Origin: Actinomycetes bacterium
GTDB lineage: Bacteria > Actinomycetota > Acidimicrobiia > Acidimicrobiales > Palsa-688
Length of the DNA: 8,755 nt
NCBI GenBank assembly: GCA_021808665.1
Contig: JAKBBA010000134.1
Location: 1-8,755, forward strand
Direction of reading: 5' to 3'
Below, one piece after another: positions 6,293 to 8,755 of the stretch. The notes below the pieces were generated by a model. The model saw only the letters and a program-made list of their open reading frames with translations, was not told the origin of the DNA and ran no database searches. Within the stretch, counting starts at the first letter, position 1. The number at the start of each line of letters is the position of its first letter. The position numbers and the translations under genes were made by a program.

Positions 6293-6598
6293 ATGTCGGG
6301 AACCGTCAAGCTGACGCATAAGCCGATCGGAGCGGAGGTCCGTCGCGGCACCGGTGACGTCGTGGTCGACGGTGAGATTGTCCGATCTGTCGAAATGAAC
6401 GACACGGTCGAGATACCAATCGAGGCTAGACATCACACCCTGCGAGTCCGCAACGGCCGAAACTTGAGCCGCACTCTGAACTTCGACACGGCCGAGGGCC
6501 AGGTCGTCGCCTTCCGATGCACCGGAGAGCGGTTCTCGCCGATCTTTCTCGTGTCGCTCGTCGTGCCACGCCTAGCGCTCTCGCTCCGTCCGCAGTAG
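6293..6598 (+). CDS. Hypothetical beta-rich protein
   Basis: This 101-residue protein begins at ATG 6293 with a ribosome site (GGAG touching the start, and GGAGG-like sequence about 10 bases upstream). The sequence alternates short strands with turns: GAEVRRGTGDVVVDGEIV, then SVEMNDTVEIPIEARHHTLRV, RNLSRTLNFDTAEGQVVAF. This pattern recalls small beta-sandwich or PEGA-like modules in which a ligand-bearing turn precedes a strand. The C-terminal 20 residues (FSPIFLVSLVVPRLALSL) are hydrophobic and may anchor it to the membrane. There is no signal peptide. I recall similar hypothetical proteins in actinobacteria but know no function. A strong hairpin follows. Confidence 0.65.
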   Translation: MSGTVKLTHKPIGAEVRRGTGDVVVDGEIVRSVEMNDTVEIPIEARHHTLRVRNGRNLSRTLNFDTAEGQVVAFRCTGERFSPIFLVSLVVPRLALSLRPQ

Positions 6599-6622
6599 CA
6601 CAGAGTCTCAGAGCCCAACGTT

Positions 6623-6649
6623 CGCCCCAGCCCCGGCAAGGCTGGGGTG
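6623..6649 (+). terminator. Probable hairpin terminator
   Basis: CCCCAGCC (6625-6632) pairs perfectly with GGCTGGGG (6640-6647) around a 7-base loop, and one G-T and one C-G pair extend the stem to 10 bp. It begins 25 bases after the stop of the 101-residue gene. No T-run follows, as is common for terminators of high-GC actinobacteria. Confidence 0.6.
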
Positions 6650-6901
6650 CCGGCGCTCGAGATATGTCGATCTTGATCGTCTCCATGCCCAGGACGTCGT
6701 CGTCCTTCTGCTCAGTCTCCGAACCGGCGATCAGTGAGCCCTGTGACCGTCATAGCGGGTCGCATGTTTGGGGACGGAGCAGTTCAGGTCTGGCGGCGTT
6801 GCGTGTCTGTGTCGGTGGTCTCGTCCACGCCCGGGATTGCGTTCTGGAAGGCCAGTGGCGAAGGGGATGGCCGTTGGCGGCCTCGCGTATCCTTGGTCGA
6901 T
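6650..6901. other. Intergenic leader of the GrpB gene
   Basis: These 250 bases contain no recognised gene. The GrpB frame stays open back to an ATG at 6734, but the extra 56 residues have no likeness to the family. TATCCT at 6888-6893 could be a -10 box placing transcription start close to ATG 6902, so the GrpB message may be leaderless. Confidence 0.35.
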
Positions 6902-7486
6902 ATGGATTGTTCGTCCGGCGACGCTTTCGACGACTATCTCGACGCGGTGCTGGTCGGCGGCCGCGAGGAACGCGAGCTGATCCTGGTGGACCACACGCCC
7001 ACGTGGGCGACTCGATTCGCCGGCGAACGAGTCCGCATACAGGAAGCACTAGGCGACGTAGCCCGGCGAGTCGAGCACGTCGGCTCCACAGCGGTTCCCG
7101 GTCTCGCCGCCAAGCCGACCGTCGACATCCTGGTCGCAGTCGACGATCCCGACAACGAGGGCGGCTACCTCGACGCCATGGAGGGAACAGGCTACGACCT
7201 GCGGGTCCGAGAAGCCGGGCATCGCATGTTCCGCACACCCGAGCGCGACGTCCACGTCCACCTGTGGAAAGCGGGATCCGACGACGAACGCCGACACCTG
7301 CTGTTCCGGGACTGGTTGCGCCACGCGCCCGACGACCGGGCGCTCTACGAGAGCGTCAAGCGTCGCTTCGTCGGTGAGAGCTTCACCGACATGAACTACT
7401 ACGCCAGGGCCAAAGGACCAGTCATCGAGGAGATCATGCGACGCGCCGAAGCCTGGGTGGCCCAGGCCGATACGCAGGCGACCTGA
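6902..7486 (+). CDS. GrpB/UPF0157 family protein
   Basis: This 194-residue protein belongs to the GrpB (UPF0157) family, which has a nucleotidyltransferase-like fold. The hallmark HVGSTAVPGLAAKPTVDI lies at residues 59-76: GS followed by a conserved Lys and Asp is the nucleotidyltransferase-type active-site region. Further family motifs are VDHTPTWATRF (29-39), GHRMFRTPERDVHVHLW, LLFRDWLR and DMNYYARAKGPVIEEIM. The first 25 residues (FDDYLDAVLVGGRE) are an N-terminal extension seen in some actinobacterial members. ATG 6902 is chosen because sequence likeness begins there; there is no clear ribosome site. Members are sometimes fused to or placed near dephospho-CoA kinase, but no such gene is here. 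The substrate is unknown. Confidence 0.9.
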   Translation: MDCSSGDAFDDYLDAVLVGGREERELILVDHTPTWATRFAGERVRIQEALGDVARRVEHVGSTAVPGLAAKPTVDILVAVDDPDNEGGYLDAMEGTGYDLRVREAGHRMFRTPERDVHVHLWKAGSDDERRHLLFRDWLRHAPDDRALYESVKRRFVGESFTDMNYYARAKGPVIEEIMRRAEAWVAQADTQAT

Positions 7487-7705
7487 CACCCCAACGAACA
7501 CCTCCCGCACCCGGCGATAGGAGCAGGGGCGGTCCGATGTTCGGCGCTCACGCCATGGCGCACTCGCCCAACGCCCGACGCGCCGTTCTGCGCTCTCCTG
7601 GAGGACAGCGGGCCCTGAGTCCTGAGGGCACGTTATGAATCGTCCCCTATCGGCACTTCGCAGCGATGCCCCACCTGGATATTTCTTGGCGGGATTGGGG
7701 CGTTA
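7487..7705. other. Convergent intergenic region
   Basis: These 219 bases separate two genes that point at each other. A short imperfect hairpin (GCCCT...AGGGC near 7611-7630) is the only structure noticed and is too weak to call a terminator. No small gene is visible. Confidence 0.35.
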
Positions 7706-8392
7706 TCAGGAAGCGGCCCGAAGGAACGAAGTGATCAAAGGGTGGGGAGCGTCAGGGTGGGAGCGGACCTGAGGAACGAACAGCGTCAGGACGAAGAAGG
7801 CGTGGCCGTGGAGCCGCAGAATACGAACATCGCCATCGGTGACGTCTACTCCGGCCGTCTGCAACCCGGCATCCTCAAGGGCTGAGCGGTAGCGCGGATT
7901 GAGCCCGAACCGGCAGTAATAGCGCTCCAGCGCCTCCTTCTCCCCATAGACATTGCGCAGCACCTCGTCCTCGAGCCGGATCGTCATCACCTGACCGGCC
8001 AGGGAGCAGAGGAGCTCATCGATGAACAGCTCTTGCGAGGAGCTGTCGTACTCGGCGTGCTGTGCGCCGCTGACCCCAAGCACGTTGCGCGCGAACTCGA
8101 TCACCCCGTGCTGGAACCCAGCACAAGTCCCTAGGAGCGGGACGTCACGCTCCCGTGCCCAGGTGATCCCCGCCAGGGCACCGTCCAGGCTGCGGAAGGG
8201 GCTGGAAGGAGCGGCCCACACCCCGTCGGCCTCGCCGAGGTCTTGGGGCGCGTAGCCATCCGTCTCGAACCACCTCACCTCGGGGGCTCGGATGCCGAGG
8301 GCCGATGCGGCATGATGAAGGGCTGGCTCGATGGCGTCCTGGGGTTCGGCCCCCACATGGCGGTCGCCAATGACGGCGATGCGTGTCGGCAC
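7706..8392 (-). CDS. CTP-synthase-like class I glutamine amidotransferase
   Basis: This is a stand-alone protein of about 228 residues related to the glutaminase domain of CTP synthase; the synthetase domain is absent. It begins RIAVIGDRHVG, has the oxyanion-side segment APSSPFRSLDGALAG (about 61-75) and the nucleophile elbow LLGTCAGFQHGVIEFARN with Cys90. The C-terminal HGHAFFVLTLFVPQ supplies His (195/197), but the Glu that completes the usual Cys-His-Glu triad reads Gln (208). It may therefore be a weak glutaminase or use another acid. GTG 8392 is preferred: minus-strand TACAAT at 8404-8399 would place transcription start at this codon (leaderless). TTG 8398 would add two residues. No ammonia-accepting partner is encoded nearby. 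Confidence 0.83.
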   Translation of the reverse strand: MPTRIAVIGDRHVGAEPQDAIEPALHHAASALGIRAPEVRWFETDGYAPQDLGEADGVWAAPSSPFRSLDGALAGITWARERDVPLLGTCAGFQHGVIEFARNVLGVSGAQHAEYDSSSQELFIDELLCSLAGQVMTIRLEDEVLRNVYGEKEALERYYCRFGLNPRYRSALEDAGLQTAGVDVTDGDVRILRLHGHAFFVLTLFVPQVRSHPDAPHPLITSFLRAAS

Positions 8393-8398
8393 GGCCAA

Positions 8399-8404
8399 AT
8401 TGTA
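8399..8404 (-). promoter_or_regulatory. Candidate -10 box of the amidotransferase gene
   Basis: TACAAT on the minus strand ends seven bases before GTG 8392, the spacing expected for leaderless transcription. No -35 box is evident, and the upstream sequence has no Shine-Dalgarno element, which agrees with a leaderless message. Confidence 0.4.
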
Positions 8405-8755
8405 GGAGGTGCAGGCGTCCCGAGGCGAACATGCTGGCCTGCCCCTTTACCCCGACCATTGCATCTGCTCCAACCTCCCGCCTATCGCCGGCTGGGGGGC
8501 AGCGCCCGAGGTGCCGATATGCGCTCTCGCCCCCCAGCTCGGCGAGATACTGGTCGCACATTCTGTGCGACCAGTCCCGCTCGGCGGTGGCACCCGGAAC
8601 CGTCGATCGGTCGCGTCCGAGCTGGTAGTCACACCACCGCTTTCTTGGCTACAGATGGGGCAGTCTGTCGCTACGGGGAAGCGCTGAGATGATACGGACA
8701 GACCGGGCACTCGCAACCTTGGTAGCCTCTACGTCGAAGGCATGGGGACGCTTTC
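8405..8755. other. Right-end region without a supportable gene
   Basis: About 350 bases hold open frames on both strands but none with a good start and a recognisable product. One minus frame around 8650-8490 (with CDYQLGRD and DWSHRMCDQYLAELGG) looks somewhat protein-like, yet a stop lies upstream and no start precedes it. The one clear structure is the inverted repeat at 8549-8575. Confidence 0.4.
8549..8575. repeat. Perfect 12-bp inverted repeat
   Basis: ACTGGTCGCACA (8549-8560) and TGTGCGACCAGT (8564-8575) are exact reverse complements around TTC. Such a dyad is a good operator for a dimeric regulator or a very stable hairpin. It lies about 155 bases upstream of the amidotransferase start. 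No T-run follows on either strand. Confidence 0.65.

Noticed and set aside
6517..7377. Plus-strand open frame of 286 residues
   Set aside because: It is an Arg-rich alternate frame over the GrpB gene and its leader; the GrpB frame has strong family motifs.
8447..8716. Minus-strand frame with CPICSQ, and a second frame with DWSHRMCDQYLAELGG
   Set aside because: One Cys pair alone does not make a zinc finger. The second frame has no start codon after its upstream stop. A frameshifted gene is possible but cannot be shown.
1..8755. CRISPR array or rRNA gene
   Set aside because: No regularly spaced repeats with unique spacers and no rRNA-like sequence were seen.

Overview
The window is high-GC DNA with GTG/TTG starts, overlapping stop-start pairs and few Shine-Dalgarno sequences. 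The protein families are typical of Actinomycetota (MazEF and Phd-VapC modules, VOC proteins, DinB-like proteins, a CTP-synthase-like amidotransferase). A soil or symbiotic actinomycete such as Frankia would fit, but nothing in the sequence settles the genus. The most striking feature is decay: at least five genes are broken remnants lying among intact small genes.

Layout. Positions 1-822 hold no gene I can support; a tandem 11-bp repeat and a weak tRNA-like 3' half at about 603-765 resemble the scar of an integrated element. Positions 823-1390 (minus strand) carry a mazEF-type pair: the ribbon-helix-helix antitoxin is intact, the MazF toxin has a frameshift and an in-frame stop. Positions 1487-1768 (plus) are the C-terminal relic of an IS110-type transposase, also frameshifted and interrupted by a stop. 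Positions 1952-2595 (plus) are an intact Phd-VapC toxin-antitoxin operon with a palindromic operator touching the antitoxin start.

Positions 2845-4559 (minus) encode a two-gene ABC-2 exporter: an ATPase followed by a permease with a stop-start overlap. Positions 4772-5218 (minus) are a decayed pair: the C-terminal end of an AraC-type regulator, then a truncated VOC (glyoxalase-like) gene whose natural start codon seems to have become CTG. Positions 5392-5704 (plus) are a DinB-like gene that has lost its middle.

Positions 6008-6598 (plus) encode two small proteins, a two-helix membrane protein and a hypothetical beta-rich protein, followed by a strong hairpin. Positions 6902-7486 (plus) encode a GrpB/UPF0157 protein. 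Positions 7706-8392 (minus) encode a stand-alone class I glutamine amidotransferase-like protein related to the glutaminase domain of CTP synthase. The last 360 bases hold no clear gene but contain a perfect 12-bp inverted repeat.

I see no convincing new multi-gene system. The items most worth a second look are the two-lesion mazF beside an intact antitoxin with an inverted repeat at its start, the clustered pseudogenes, the perfect dyad at 8549-8575, and the amidotransferase with an altered catalytic-triad position.
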